NCBI GenBank assembly: GCA_031308135.1 | Contig: JAHLJT010009436.1 | Span: 161,422,885 to 161,486,884 of the forward strand | Direction: 5' to 3' | Origin: Acheta domesticus | Taxonomy: Eukaryota; Arthropoda; Insecta; Orthoptera; Gryllidae | DNA: 64,000 bases | Part shown: piece after piece, positions 34,506-46,580 of the stretch | Layout of the letters: every line of letters begins with the position of its first letter | Position numbering within the stretch: position 1 is the first letter of the stretch | Notes under the pieces: model-generated | What the model was told of the DNA's origin: nothing | Database searches by the model: none | The model's input: the letters and a program-made list of their open reading frames with translations, nothing else | Position numbers and translations under genes: made by a program

Positions 34506-34690
34506 TATTTAAGGTCGCATCAGTTACTAGGTTATTAGCGACCGCTATTGGATGTAACGGTATGGTTTGAGGATGAAACGATACGGTGATGAAAGGGGAT
34601 GAAAGGACGAACAGATACAACCATGCCCGAGGCGGGACTCGAACCCGCTCACTTCTGCTTTAGCGATCTCGGCTACGGAGTCGACAACGA
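34476..34690 (-). mobile_element. SINE-3, tRNA-derived, AAT tail
   Basis: On the - strand, A box TAGCCGAGATCG (34675-34664) is followed by a perfect B box GGTTCGAGTCC (34645-34635) inside a five-base-pair T stem (GCGGG/CCCGC). A ~130-base body follows and ends in an AATAAT microsatellite at 34476-34505. There is no 5' acceptor strand at tRNA distance, so it is a SINE, not a tRNA gene. Confidence 0.75.
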
Positions 34691-35465
34691 AGTGTCATTA
34701 TCTCGTATGCTGCTGGTGTTTGAATGAATGTTTCTTTCTCCGACGTGCGTTCTGGATAGAGTGCGATGCAACCGTGCAGCGTGTGATCTTTGCAGGTGAG
34801 AGCTGCGCCCATTTCCCGGGTGCTCGGGCGGTGAGCAGGGCGAGAAGGAGCTTGCGGTTGCTGTTGGCGACGGCGGCGTCGCGTCGCGTCGCGTCATAGG
34901 GTCTGCGCGTTACCGCCCCCGCCGACACCATAGACGACGCTCCCTGCGATTACGTCGCCGCCCCCTTACAACGATCGCTTCGCCGCCGCCGCTACCTTCG
35001 CACAGTCGTTGCCACTGGAACCTTCTTCCTTCGGTATCATCCCCAGCATCTGCGTGACCATTCCTCCAACCGTAATTGCTGAATCTGCCGCTGCCCCTGA
35101 ATTCCTCGCCTTTGACCATCCTAGATATCATCGTTCGTAGAGTAGCTCTTGGCAATGGTCGGGACCTCGTTCGATTTATGTTCAGTGCGATGTCACTCTA
35201 ATGCTGCCTTCGTGACTCTCTTCTTCGTGTCTCTTTCTGACGTGTCTGTACTCTGAAAATAAAATATCCGCAAATTGTAGTTGAAAATATAACTATTTCG
35301 GATCTATTTAGATTTGTTAATATTTGAGGAAATGTAAGTACTTAACTCATTTTTAAATTATTATGTGGTTCATAATGCAAACACACATCTTCATGATCAG
35401 TGCATAAACAAAAGGGTGGTAGAACCAACCTTTGAAAAAGAAGTGAGAAATATGAGAAAATAATG
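34691..35465. other. intergenic DNA with a GC patch
   Basis: A GC patch at 34780-34990 contains a GTCGCGTCGC run and CGCCGCCGC. AT-rich and featureless after 35230. Confidence 0.4.
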
Positions 35466-35600
35466 TGACAGTTATGTATTTTTTGCCATCCACTCCAGAA
35501 CAGTAATAAGATAAGCAGGGATCTCCGCCCAAACTGACTGGGATTCGAACCCCCTAGGCCATGAACTACGAACGCAGCCAGGCTGCGGGGAACATCGCCA
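35466..35600 (-). mobile_element. SINE-4-like unit, perfect B box
   Basis: On the - strand, GGTTCGAATCC (35551-35541) is a perfect Pol III B box. TGGCTGCGTTCG (35580-35569) is an acceptable A box 29 bases upstream. Body and tail are not clearly delimited, so boundaries are approximate. Confidence 0.5.
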
Positions 35601-35639
35601 TTTGAGAATCACTGCTCCATGGCCACGGCCTGCTCCATC

Positions 35640-36110
35640 ATTCGGACTACCGTGTGCAGTTGCAGCCGCCGCCAAGACCACCACCCGCCATTGTAAGGGG
35701 CATCCGCCCCGCTGCTCTTGCTGATCCCTGCCTGCGGGGTCCCTGCTCCGCTCCCGTCGCCGCCGGTGTCGTTACGAGCCCCGGGAGCCCGCGCCGCATG
35801 CGAATGGGACGCCCTTCCTCGCGAGGCGTCTGCGGCCGTGCCCCGCCCCGCCCCGCAACGCACCCTCCTCCTCGCCCCGCACCGCACCCTCCTCCCCGCC
35901 CCGCACCGCCCCCCCCAGCCGCGCTCCCTCCGCCCCGCCGCTCCGCCCCGCCGCGCCCGTCCGCCCCGCCCCGCCGCGCCCCTCCTCCCCGCCCCGCCCA
36001 GTCCCACCCCGCCCATCCCCGCCGCGCCCAGCCCCGTCGCACCCTGCCCCGCCCAGCCCCGCCGCGCCGCGCCCTGCTCTGACCCGCCTCCGCCAACTTC
36101 TGTTTGTTCT
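35640..36110. other. large C-rich, CpG-rich islet
   Basis: CCCCGCCCC, CACCCTCCTC and CCGCGCC units dominate from about 35830, with G-quadruplex potential on the - strand. CCGCCATT at 35687 is a YY1-like core. Frames of 131-149 residues on both strands are low complexity. Confidence 0.6.
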
Positions 36111-36690
36111 TAGTGCAGAGTTGAAGACCCCCAGCGTTTGTAAAATGGTCTGCGAAGCGTGCGGGCGCCGCGTTTCCTTATCGAGTTTTCTCGAGGAGGA
36201 CGAGAAAGTTGTCGTAGGTGGGCTTTTGAAGAATGAGGAGGCGGAGGCCAGTTAAAATGTGCATTTCGTTTCGTGATGTCGTGTAATGTGAGTACGCAAG
36301 AATAGCTGAAGTTTTTATTGTCTTAAATATCATTGTCTCACGTACTCTTAAAGTTGTGAATAGAACAGATGAATATACTAACGGCGACCAAACAAGCGAG
36401 ATCCGGCGGTTCTCCCTCCTGTAGTTGTCATGAGAGGAGTTTTGAGAGAAAAATATCTCTTCGGATGACAGTGCGGCTTTCGATTGACGGTACTGTAACT
36501 ATCAGTATGTTCAGTATAGGAAGTTTTTATTAAGTTGGCTTGAATTATTGAATTAGTGTATCATCTTAATTTTTAAGTTGGATGTATGTAATGAAATTTT
36601 GTCATAATATTATTTCGTGCTTCAATCAACGTCGTTGCCGTATTAAACTTAAACACTGCAACAGCAGTTTGCGGTAATTAAATTGCGCTG
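36111..36690. other. intergenic DNA, no gene seen
   Basis: Nothing recognised. Confidence 0.4.
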
Positions 36691-37090
36691 AATTCTGCAT
36701 CTCCCTAAGCGAGCTAATCTTTGAGCGGCACTAAGGGAAATGAGTCGGGGCCGCCGGGCGGACGTGCTGGAATCACGCTGCCCGCTGCGCGCGGCGCTAC
36801 CAATACCACGTGACGACGCTCTTTGTGAAAGTTCGCCTTGCATCATCCGCTCCTTTTTTGTCGCATGAGCCGCGCGAGCATGCAAACATGTTGTGAAGTT
36901 GTGCGGGCTCCGACGCGTACTTTAATCTTCTCGCGTTACAGGCGAGCGGCCGCAACTTCAGTGCGCGCTCTAAGAAGTTCCATATGTCGGCGTAGGCGCC
37001 TTGAATATCTCTCGCGCTGCAAGTTCACTGACGTTGCGAGATACGCTTTCCGCGGCGCATCGCGGCAACGATAATTAATCTTGTTTTTGG
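36691..37090. other. CpG-rich islet
   Basis: Moderately GC-rich with frequent CG (GCGCGCGGCGC) and CACGTGACG (E-box plus CRE-like) at 36808-36816. No gene is called. Confidence 0.45.
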
Positions 37091-37930
37091 GAGGAAGGGT
37101 ATCTCGTGGAAGAATTTCCGAGCGCCGCCGCCGCCGCCGCCGCCGCCCCGCGCCGACCGAAGGCGTATAAAACTTTCAGTAACCTCCTAAAGCCACCGCC
37201 CGGCAACTGTCTCTTTTTACCTGCAGTTAACTGGGAGTTTACTGAGGGAGCTATTAAACGCCTTTGGGGGCGGGCGTGTGGCAGACCGGCGGCCCGGGGC
37301 CCCTCACCCAAACCGCGACCTCCCCCTCATCTTCCCCTCCCTCTCCTCTTCCCCTCCCTCTTCCGCCTCCGCCTTCCGCTTTCGGGCTCGTGCCTCGTTC
37401 GTCCTCGGCGCTCGCTTCAGGCAGGGTAATTCGTCTCCCTCTAGTCGCCGGTCTCGCAGCCTTTGGGCTTCTTTCTTTTGCTTCCGTTTTCGCTTTACTC
37501 CCCCTTCATTTCCCATACTCTTCTTCTTTAAATTTGAATCCGTCTCGTTTTGGCGTATCCTCCCATTTGCCACAGGACCTCTCTGCCCTTGCATGGCCAC
37601 ACCGTGCAGTTGCTCTTTGGCATTCCATTGCATGGCTTGTATCCGATCCCTTGCCCCGTCGTCGCCTCTCGCCGCCTCTCGCCGCCTCTCGCCGCCTCTC
37701 GCGCCTCTCGCCGCCTCTCGCCGCCGGCGCGGCCCCTCCCATCGCTAATGGCGCCGCCGTCGTTGTATTTGGCTCGGCCTGACTTCCCCTGCAGACGTTC
37801 GGCTCCCACACAGCGTCTCCGCCGCCCGCTTTACCTCCTTCGATCTCACCCCTCGCGCGGCCGGCCGGTCGCGCGCCCCTGCTTGAACCAACGCGGGCGG
37901 GCGGCGCACGTTGGTTGGAACGGCAAGAGA
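37091..37930. other. large CpG-rich islet with pyrimidine tracts
   Basis: A (CCG)n tract at 37121-37146 is followed by GTATAAAAC at 37165, a TATA-like match. CCTCCCTCT pyrimidine runs, a 10-bp minisatellite and CGCGCGGCCGGCCGG come next. It is the longest islet in the window. Frames up to 181 residues overlap on both strands and are not accepted. A promoter is possible but unsupported. Confidence 0.5.
37663..37725. repeat. CTCTCGCCGC minisatellite
   Basis: About six tandem copies of the 10-mer CTCTCGCCGC, with one unit shortened. Confidence 0.93.
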
Positions 37931-37983
37931 AACGGGCAAAACTCATTTTCAACAGCTGTTTAATTAACGTGGCTCTTTGTGAC

Positions 37984-38311
37984 TGTGGCGTCATACGGGT
38001 GTAATCAGAACACAGACGAGAATGGGCTGTAAGAACAGTGAGTTTATTCATAAACTAAACTAAACTAGCCACAAATAACAAATTTCACTGCTTACAATTA
38101 ACTAACTAAATAGATCCCTTTACTAGGAGAGATTTAATCGAACGGCTACCACACCGCTCTACATCTGACCTAATGCATGTCTCGCTCATCAGGACAATGA
38201 ATTGCCGGCCCCTTGCCCACGTGAGCCGCTAGCACAACTTACGCGCAACCATTCGCCGACGCTGCTGAGAAACAAGAAGAAAGAGGCATTGTTCTCATAT
38301 ATAGGCCACAA
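37984..38311 (-). mobile_element. LTR fragment, family L1 copy a
   Basis: It aligns with 51425-52440 once the insertion in that copy is removed. Read on the - strand, it runs from a TATA-like GGCCTATATA, through GAATAAACTCACTG (AATAAA polyadenylation signal), to a CACCCGTATGACGCCACA end. TATA, poly(A) signal and terminal CA are the order of an LTR. Its 5' third is missing or replaced. No primer-binding site follows, so it looks like a solo or broken LTR. Confidence 0.72.
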
Positions 38312-39480
38312 ACTATATTTTCAAACATTTTCCCTCTTATTGTGAGGAGGCTTACATGCCTGACGACCGTTTTTTAGAAACCGCACTATCGACATAAATT
38401 CATCCTAATTTAGAGTCCTCATTTTTCAGTAATTGTTAGAGGTCAACCTCTAGTTTCTCATTGCTTTATAATTTCTTATATAAGCCATGTTTATTTCTTC
38501 CAGATTTGTTTGTAATTATTATAAGTCAAATTTTGTCGGGCCAATCATTACTTTTATTAAGTTATAAATGTGTATATAATTTATGAATCATTGCTATGAA
38601 ACTTTTGTCTTGTGAAAATTATAGGGAAAACTATTAATATGTTTCATTTTCAATTCTTAACAATTACGTATAGTAGCGATTGAGGAAGGAAACATTCCGT
38701 GAGGTTCGTTGTCTGCTGCTGTTGACCCGGCATCCACCTAGACGTTATCGGAAGATAGCATGGAAATGGGCCATCAGAGTGGTCTGACTCTAGAATACTA
38801 CCATCAAGTTATTGTGGGTGTAGATATAGCTATGAGTGGTGATACAAAATTCCCCCCCCCCCCCGGTCGTTCGATTTTCAGCGCATGGCAGAGTAGCAGA
38901 CCTGGCTTTTAAACTCGCGAGAATCAAGTGCATAAAACTTTGGGCTTCCTCTTGCCGCGGTGCTATGCGCAAGGTCGTTCTTACTCGCCTTCGGATCGGT
39001 CCTACTGCCACCTACGTATTTTCTCCGCGATGACCGCCCAGTGTCTGCTGTATCTGCAAACAGACCTTACCTTGGAGCATGCGCTCGAGCTGACAGCGAC
39101 CGAAGTCGTCGCCCTGCTGCCTCTGCGGGAGAGATACTTGGCAGCGATATATTCTCTCCCTGCAAACGCCTTAGTTTCCTACAGGAAAATGGAATGTGTA
39201 GCCTAACCTGAGAGAGGAGGATAATGCCATTTGCATGGCTTTTAGTCATCAAATTTTAAAGTGTTCACGTGGCTCATTTTCTGTCAGATCTTTCGTGACA
39301 TAGTTACTACCGGTGAATTCGTAACGCATTTCATATTGTATTTTTATACGATTTTAGCCGACCACTGTCTCAGTACATGGTCGTCAATAGCCTATGTTAA
39401 AGGCCTTTAACCTTAATCATCATCAACTGCGTTTGAACTCGAACCAACAAAGCTACAGTCACGAATTGTATCTTATTGAA
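38312..39480. other. intergenic DNA, no gene seen
   Basis: Includes a poly-C run at about 38852-38864. The frame 38928-39206 has no recognisable motif. GGTTCGAGTTC on the - strand at 39441-39431 is a lone B-box-like match. Confidence 0.4.
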
Positions 39481-39790
39481 GAGATGTTTTTTGCCCGCTT
39501 TTTTGCGCACGCGGGGCCGTAGTGCGGTGTCTGCACGGCTGGAAAAGAAGTTCCTGAAAGCAGCAGCCGCCGCCGCCGAGAGGCTAGATCGATATAATTG
39601 CCGGAGCGGGGGCGGAGGCAGGCGCGTGGCGGCGCGTGGCTGCGGCGGCGCGGGCGGTCGGGCCGGGGCTTCCGCGCCCAGGCAGAGGCTGCGGTGGAGT
39701 GGCTGTGGCCCCCGGCGCCCTGGGCTCCTGTGGTCGGGCACTTCCACAACAGGCCCCCCGACCAAACCACGCAGCGGAAATAGGCGACCA
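39481..39790. other. CpG-rich islet
   Basis: GGCGGCGCG and GGCGCGTGGC repeats. Overlapping frames on both strands (up to 162 residues) are composition artefacts. Confidence 0.55.
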
Positions 39791-40330
39791 GTCCTTAGGT
39801 TCCGCCTCTGATCGGGGATTGTTTTTAGTACACTGCAGAAACTTGGTATTTTCACAAAGTGACAAACCAATGATTTTAAGAACAAATAACATTTTGATTT
39901 ACAAAGTTAACTCTGTAAATATGGTAAATGTTCATTTCAAGGCAGGCATTTGTTATTAAAAAGCAAAATAATATATCTTTGACTGACTAGATCGAGAAGG
40001 AACATTGCTTGAAAAAAGTTTAGGAAGTTCTGGAAGTAAACGCATTCATGTACATACGTAATACCTTAATCACATTTTCGTTCAACGACATTCACTCCCC
40101 CAACTGGCTTCTTTTGAGAGGCTTTCTTGGCCTTATAAAGAAGTGATAAAGCAAAGAAATCTCTCCCGCCGTTTAAGAAATGTGTCTACGAATCTCATTT
40201 CACCTACTCTTGTCTCGATCCTTCATTTTTTTCTACAAACTAAATTGCCCTTTTTTTATATCTCGCTTCTATGTCCAACATCCAATATCCTCGAGCAACA
40301 GTCGTCTGTACTCCCGTCACCACGAGAAGG
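39791..40330. other. AT-rich intergenic DNA, no gene seen
   Basis: Nothing recognised. Confidence 0.4.
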
Positions 40331-40675
40331 TGAGTTTTCGGTATATATTTTTTTTCCTCCCGTTGCTCGGCGACGCTTCCGGCTCCCCCGTCGCGGCGCC
40401 GGGCCTCGAGCGGTCGTCCTTCCGCAGGCAGTAAATGACCCCTTGCAGCTTGTACACGGAGGCCAGTGGCGCGGCGCCCGAAGCCCAGGCGATTCGTCCC
40501 TCTAAACGAGGGCGATGCATCGTGCCGGCGCGGCGGAGGGGCGGGGGCGAGGGCGGGGGCGTGAGTGATGGCCGCCCCGCGCCCGAGGCGGCCGCTCGGT
40601 CGCGCGCCGGGCGCACATCTCGCCCCTGCAGGAACATCTCCAGGGCGGGCGCTGGCCAGGCGGCGGGACGGGACG
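40331..40675. other. CpG-rich islet
   Basis: GGCGGAGGGGCGGGGGC and related runs. It is cut off sharply by the MITE at 40679, which may have inserted at its edge. Confidence 0.55.
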
Positions 40676-40678
40676 TTA

Positions 40679-40920
40679 AGGTGGCTCTACACATTCGCTG
40701 TTCGGCCAACAGCGAGCAACCCGCTCACCGAATCCCCAGTGGTATGGAGGAGTTGCTTGCTATTTGCCAAGTGACGAACATTCGGCGCTCGTCCTACCGA
40801 CCGTATGTCGGTCTTTTGGACACATCAAAAGGAGCGAACATTCGCCGAACACATCAGCTGGTCGGGATTGGGTTAGCAGTAGCTCGCTGCTCGGCGAATG
40901 CCGAATGTGTGGAGCCTCCT
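40679..40920. mobile_element. PIF/Harbinger-like MITE, TTA duplications
   Basis: TTA at 40676-40678 and 40921-40923 directly flanks inverted ends: AGGTGGCTCTACACATTCG on the left and AGGAGGCTCCACACATTCG read from the right, 17 of 19 matching. Complementarity continues inward (AACAGCGAGCAAC against AGCAGCGAGCTAC). A 3-bp TTA duplication with such ends is the signature of PIF/Harbinger. At 242 bp it has no transposase. Confidence 0.9.
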
Positions 40921-40923
40921 TTA

Positions 40924-42100
40924 TGGGCATCAGACTGTTGCGCAGCTGCGTCCATGGGTGTAGTGACAAGATGGTGAAAGAGAGACATTGCGCATATCAG
41001 CCCTCTCTAATAGAAACTGTTCCTGCCATCTGCTTGGACTTGATCGGAGGACACTACGGGATCATCAGAGCAGTCGACATCTATGTTTTGATTATTATCG
41101 TTATTGGGATTATTATTTGATTGGTATCAAGGCTAATGGTCGGCCGTGGCATCTAGTGAGTGAGCGGGAGTCGAAAGTTCTCCACCGAGCATTGACTCCC
41201 CGAGCCCTCATTACAAAGCTTCAATAGCAGACTAGCAGCTGGGAATGCAAACGGATCCATTTACATGGACAGCAGCGCTGGGAGATTATTTCTCATAAGC
41301 TGTGTGAGATTATTAAATGCACCCACTATTCGAAATTTGGAAATCCTAACAGTATGAGTGAATATTATTAATATAATAAATTGATAATTCAATTATTAAT
41401 CACAAACATTGAAGTGTTAGATAACGAAACAGATTATGGTAACAAAAGTTATAATTAAATATTAAGTGTGGATGCGAAGTATAGCCTTCCTGGTGTTCTT
41501 TTTCAATCGTGAAATCATGCATCATAACAGGTAATTATTTTACAAGTGATTAAAAAATACTATTACGTGCAAGTGAGTTGATTATTCACGATCGGGGTAG
41601 CGCGATTTTACTATAATTACTAACAAGACCATAATGGTATTTGGCAAACATTGTATATACGTTTTATCTTAAACAATCGTTTATAAAAACATTTTGACAT
41701 ATTTTCAAACTGTATGCCATTATGATTGATGATACTTTGGCAGAACATATCCTTTGTTATATCACATAGGCTGTGTACGTCACAATGAGCCACTTTATCA
41801 AATGTAGGAAGCCTTAATATATTTTAATATAAAATGAGCGATTAAATTTACTTCGAGCATGCAAGTAAAATACTTAGAAGGGCAATCGAATAAGATAAAT
41901 TCTGGTCATTAAATGAACATTAGGGCTGTCACTTTGTTATTTCGTACCCACCGTGGAAGCAGTCGCGATGGTTGTGTCTGTCGCAAGTAGATGCACTTTG
42001 AAGATAAAAGATGTCGCTAGGCAAGGTCCACACTCCATCAACTGTTCCGTGAGCAGGCTGTCAAATGTGTGTCCGCCAGGTGATCGCTGGGGCTGCGTAT
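40924..42100. other. intergenic DNA, no gene seen
   Basis: AT-rich from 41300 to 41900. Nothing recognised. Confidence 0.4.
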
Positions 42101-42320
42101 TAGGTTAGGCGTCGAGTGGTCCTGAGTGTGCGGGTAGAAATCGCAGCGCCGTCGCCAAACGAAACTCGCTGGTCGGGTCCGCGGGCGAAGTGTTGCTTTC
42201 GCCGTTCGCGCTGCGCCTCGTTTCGAGGGCGGTGGTGGGCGGCGCGTGGGCGGCGCGCGGGCGGGCGGCCTGGGCGTACTCTTACTGACGACCCCCCCTC
42301 CCACGGCCTTTCGAGCAGAG
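42101..42320. other. CpG-rich islet
   Basis: GGGCGGCGCGTGGGCGGCGCG-like repeats around 42230-42270. No gene is called. Confidence 0.5.
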
Positions 42321-42372
42321 CTAAAGCTTACGGATTAATGGGACGAGTGTGGAATCCGCGCATTTAATTAAT

Positions 42373-42766
42373 TACAGCGCTGTCTGGAGAAGAATTGTGG
42401 CAGCTGGCTGCCCTGGTGGGTAGTTTTCTGTGGTTTCTCTCAGAACCAGCCGCACGCGTATGCTGGTGAAGTATCCTAACAAACGGTATAGGGACCGCGC
42501 ACGATCTGTCCTTCTCCTATCCTCAGCCCTTACTTTCACCTGCATGCACCACACATGTCGGGAGACCAGACGCGAGCTAACAGCATGTCCTGCTGGTGGG
42601 AGGTAGCTTTGTGAAGATAACGCCGCAAAACTTGTAGTTCGGCGCCGGATCTCGCCATCGAGTGGGCGAAGATCACTTCCATCTCCCGCGATAAAACATA
42701 CATTGCACTTACGGCGCTGATGACCTTAGCAGTTCTCGCACTCGAAGTCACTAGTCAATCAATTCA
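42373..42766 (+). mobile_element. SINE-1 copy F, head-truncated and diverged
   Basis: It begins inside the family body at AGCGCTGTCTGGAGAAGAAT, then follows the + order through GTAGTTTTCTGTGGTTTCTC, AACAAACGG, GTCGGGAGACC and GGCGCCGGATCTCGCCATC, and ends near CAATCAATTC. The tRNA head is missing, so it could not be transcribed from its own promoter. It is diverged. Confidence 0.83.
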
Positions 42767-43085
42767 TTAGATATGAATTTTCTGTGATTCCCCGGTATTA
42801 TTTCCTTCTTTGATTGCTTGCTTATGATCGTTTCCTTCTTGTTATTAAGAAGAAATGTTTTAGTGCTTTTTTAACGAGGGAATTAAGTCAACGTTAGTCG
42901 TATTTGTGTTTTGGCTTTGCAGACTATGGGATGGCTCGAAGGATTTTCCATTAGCTCATCCCGAAGGTCGGGTCCCAGCTGTCGACGTGGAAATGCGGAA
43001 GGGAACTCAGCCGAATTGGGCTGCCTGAACCCAACTACCTTAGCACGAACACCTTTTTGAATCGCCACCCGAAATACAGAGCATC
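42767..43085. other. intergenic DNA, no gene seen
   Basis: The long - strand frame at 42883-43374 runs into the neighbouring islet and shows no domain. Confidence 0.35.
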
Positions 43086-43260
43086 CCACCTGTGTTGTAT
43101 TGGCTGGGGACGTGTGTGAGCGCTGGGGCCCGCTCTCTCTGGAGAGCCGTTGGCGGCGCAGGCCCCGCTGCCGGCCGGGCCATTTGCGGTTGCTCCGCTC
43201 CCAGCTGCCCCTGCCCGCGATGGACGCGGGCGTGGAGGGGTCATTTGGAAAGGAATCCTC
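43086..43260. other. CpG-rich islet
   Basis: Short GC-rich stretch (GGCGGCGCAGGCC, GCTGCCGGCC). No gene is called. Confidence 0.45.
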
Positions 43261-44535
43261 TAGGGAAATGGAATGTGGAAGTCGTATACCGGAAGGGGTT
43301 TCAATGATTTTTCGGCATGATGTGAATAATTGTTTCTTGGAAAATATGCATGCTTTTTTACAAGGCCATCTCAAAGTGCATTCGATCGTCAGTACTTCCT
43401 TCTGATATCTGAGGTAATAAGTATAACGGTCGCGACAACTCTGGATGTTTATTCAGCGACGACGCTCCGAAGTGTGTAAACGTAAACTTGTGTACTGCAA
43501 TGGAAGTCGCAGGAGAAGCAGAATTATTGACGACAATGCACATAGGAACACATGACAAACCAGAGAGGTAGTTCTACAACTTATTAATTATTGTATATTG
43601 ATAAAATATCAGTAAAATCATTATTGATTTATCTTTTTGTTGTATTAGTGTATGTTATAAATGAAGCAAATATACCCATATGGGTAAAGTAACTATCTCC
43701 AGAATTAAGCCGTTGGCCAGCCTGCCCGTGTGCCTTGACCTGTTCTTCCTTCATCTCTGTTTCACCACTCTCCCGTTGCGTCTGTAATCCCATCAAGCTT
43801 ATCCGATCGCTCGACTGTTTAGCTCGTTCCTTTACTATCTCGGGTGTTTGCTTCCTCTTTCGCCTTTTAGTTCACGTGCCTTGGAGATGACGATCTGCGC
43901 CTTCATTTCCCAACATCCATCATTGCTGGTAATAATGTGTTTGTTTTGTATTAATCTCGTAGCAGTCCGTATAAATCGCGAAGAAACTCGAATTGAAATG
44001 TCAAGCTTTAAAGGAGGTGGCCTGAGTTGCTTTAACAGCTTTGAAGCAAATATTTCATCAATTTTTAATGTTGTATCCCCTCACTTCACAAGTTCGAATC
44101 GTAAATAAATGTTTTTGTCGTGTCCTTTTATTCTCATAAAATAATTATTGTGTTGCACTAAAAATATATTAAAGGCATTCAGTTAAACATAATTGTAGGG
44201 TTTACTTATTATGAACTGAATAAACCTTCGTGGCTGATTTTAAGGTGGTGTCATATGCAATGTTTTAGATCGTTTTTAATGTGCATTAGTAGTTGTCTGA
44301 TAGGTCAGTAGAAAAAAAAACCCTTTAACTCGTCAATATTTTAAAATAGGATTTTGTAGATTAGTCATGCATGTGTCAATGTACGTGTCGCAATGCATGT
44401 CTTCACTTGCAGATGACGAAATTCCTCCCATAAAAGTTGCCATTTTATATTTTCCTTATACATGTATTCAGTATATGTTTCTACGCACGTATAGAAGAGA
44501 AGGAAGTAGTTAAAGTAGTGAACTGAGAAGTAGCC
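43261..44535. other. intergenic DNA, no gene seen
   Basis: AT-rich apart from a CT-rich stretch near 43740-43870. A 12-bp palindrome ACCCATATGGGT is at 43675-43686. Confidence 0.4.
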
Positions 44536-44770
44536 CGGATTATTCCGCCGCGTTGTCTGGGGTGGCAGGGCAGCGCCTCGCAGCGCAGCGCGACGGAAAG
44601 GGAAGGGAGCGGAAGGGCCGCCCTCCTCGTGGGGGCGTCCGGAGGGCGGAGGGCTGCGAGGGCCCGCTGCCCTCGGGGGCTGCCAGCTCCACGTGCGCGG
44701 CGCGGCGATGGGCCTCGCCCGCCTTCCAGCTGGACGCCAGCCCAGCTTCGCCCTCTGGGACATCCAAACA
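44536..44770. other. CpG-rich islet
   Basis: GC-rich with GCAGCGCG repeats. Frames open on both strands are discounted. Confidence 0.5.
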
Positions 44771-45175
44771 TTCACATGGGAAAGTTCAGAGTCACGCGTT
44801 AATTTTCCACACATGAAGGTCATTTCAGTATCAGGCAAATACAAACAAGCTTCAAGAAACAAAGTTTGACATGATTATGTAATGTAGAAAAATAATTTAC
44901 GTGTATACTTTTTTGAAAATCCCTGTGTAAATTAAATAAGTGTTTACCTGCCAATGTGAAGAGTGATCTTCACCACGCCCTCTATTTTAAGATTTCAATT
45001 GTAATCCCTAAATGGAATCTACCGTCGTGTCCAAAATCCTAAAGTGAGTAATAAAGTAATGAAGAATGTAAACTGAAGAATAGACATTGTGGCTCGTGGA
45101 AACTTTATTTTGATTTATCACTTGTCATTCACAATATATTCAACCCATTTACACTAAAACTACGTTGTCGTGAAG
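44771..45175. other. AT-rich intergenic DNA, no gene seen
   Basis: Nothing recognised. Confidence 0.4.
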
Positions 45176-45440
45176 CGCATAGTGCAGTTCCATCGCCTTG
45201 GTTCAGTTCGTCCAGCTAGAGCCGCTACGCGGCGGGAGGTGTCGCCGGCGTCCATAATTCAGCATCCGGAGCGTGGGGCCGTGTCGCCGCCGGCGCCGCC
45301 CCCCTCCCGCCCCCCCCTCGCCCAACGGAGAGGGAGCGTCGGCGCCGGCGCCGCCCTGGAATGCCGACAAAGACGCGGCTGCCGCCCAGAATGCGCGCCG
45401 GCGCCTTCACAAGCGGCAGCGACTCTCGAAATAGGGCCTT
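45176..45440. other. CpG-rich islet
   Basis: Very high CpG content (GCCGGCGCCGCC). Frames on both strands are discounted. Confidence 0.55.
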
Positions 45441-45885
45441 CCTCGTGTAAATAAACGACGGCGGTTGGCCTGTGGTTTAGGCAGGTGCGGGTTAGGGTCG
45501 CAAGGGATACGGGGAGAGCTCTTCTTGTTTATGTTTACTGTTACTGAACAAAATATTTTATTACTATACATCGTAAGTGTGCGGGGGAATAAATATTTTA
45601 ATACTGAGATAAACAGTCGATTTTAGATGAACTCTAAGATTTCTGAGGTGTAGTTTAAGATAAAAGAGTAATGGAGCAATGTTTCGTCCTTGCACGAATC
45701 GAAAATTGAATTATATACGAACGTGCATTCTGCGTGTGAAACAATTCCGCGCTTTTCTCTGAGCGACGTGCAATTTCCCGAGTAAGCTTTTATCCGACCA
45801 TTGGCGTGCATTGAACACTCCGTCGTTTCCATGAATCAGCACGGCGCTGGCTGTGCATGCATTCACTTTTATTGCGCGCAGGGGC
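45441..45885. other. intergenic DNA, no gene seen
   Basis: Nothing recognised. Confidence 0.4.
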
Positions 45886-46580
45886 TCGTCCTGCGCAACG
45901 GGCGGCGGCAGGCAGCGCACGTCAATGCGCTTCAGCGGGGCGGGCCAGGGCAGGGCAGGGCAGGCGGCCGGACCGCGCCCACGGCCGCGCGCGCGTGCGT
46001 GAGCCGCCAGCCAGCCAGCGAGCGCGCGTATCAGCTGCGGCGGTGGAAGGCGGTTGCCCGGGACGTGCCGCCTCCAGCCCTCCCCGCCCCCAGCCGCTGG
46101 AGTACGCACTCGCCGCCTCCCTCCGCCAGCCTGGCCAGCGCAGCGCCAGGGCGCGGCCGCCCCGCGCGTACAATGGCCCCACCACACACCCCGCCCCGCC
46201 CCGCGCCAAGCGTGTGAACTGTAATCACTGACCCTGGCGCAGCGCATGTGCGGGGCCGCGCAATCGATATACGCCGGCCCGGTCACCGGTGACGTGAGTG
46301 AGAGCGATCGTGGCCGTGCGCGTCCCCGAGCCCCGCCCGCGCCCCGCCCTGCCCCGCCCGGGGACGCACGCCGCACCGCGCCGCGTCATGAATTACTGAG
46401 CGCTCGAAACGACTGGAACATGGGCGCGGACACGCCGCTTATCACCCGCGGCCGCCGCGCTGTAGTACTAGTTGTAGTAGGCGCGCGAGTACTACCGCTA
46501 CTACTACGTACTACTGTGACGCCCTCGCGTAGTGGACGCGGGCGCCGCACTGCGGGCGATTCACGGAACCACGCCTATTG
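45886..46580. other. large CpG-rich islet
   Basis: Contains a GGGCA pentanucleotide run (45950-45965), GGTTGCCCGGGACG, and a perfect 12-bp palindrome GTCACCGGTGAC at 46282-46293 overlapping TGACGTGA (CRE-like). An inverted TAGTAG/CTACTA stretch lies at 46461-46517. This combination would suit a promoter, but there is no exon to attach it to. Confidence 0.5.

Noticed and set aside
34620..34690. Functional tRNA gene on the - strand
   Set aside because: The T arm is perfect, but there is no pairing acceptor strand and the body continues to a microsatellite tail, as in a SINE.
37660..37725. CRISPR-like short repeats
   Set aside because: The 10-bp units are contiguous without spacers, so this is a minisatellite in eukaryotic DNA.
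37506..38051. 181-residue - frame
   Set aside because: It runs from an LTR fragment across a minisatellite into an islet. No single gene would have this structure.
45711..46376. 221-residue - strand frame
   Set aside because: It spans a CpG islet, has competing frames on the other strand, and shows no domain.
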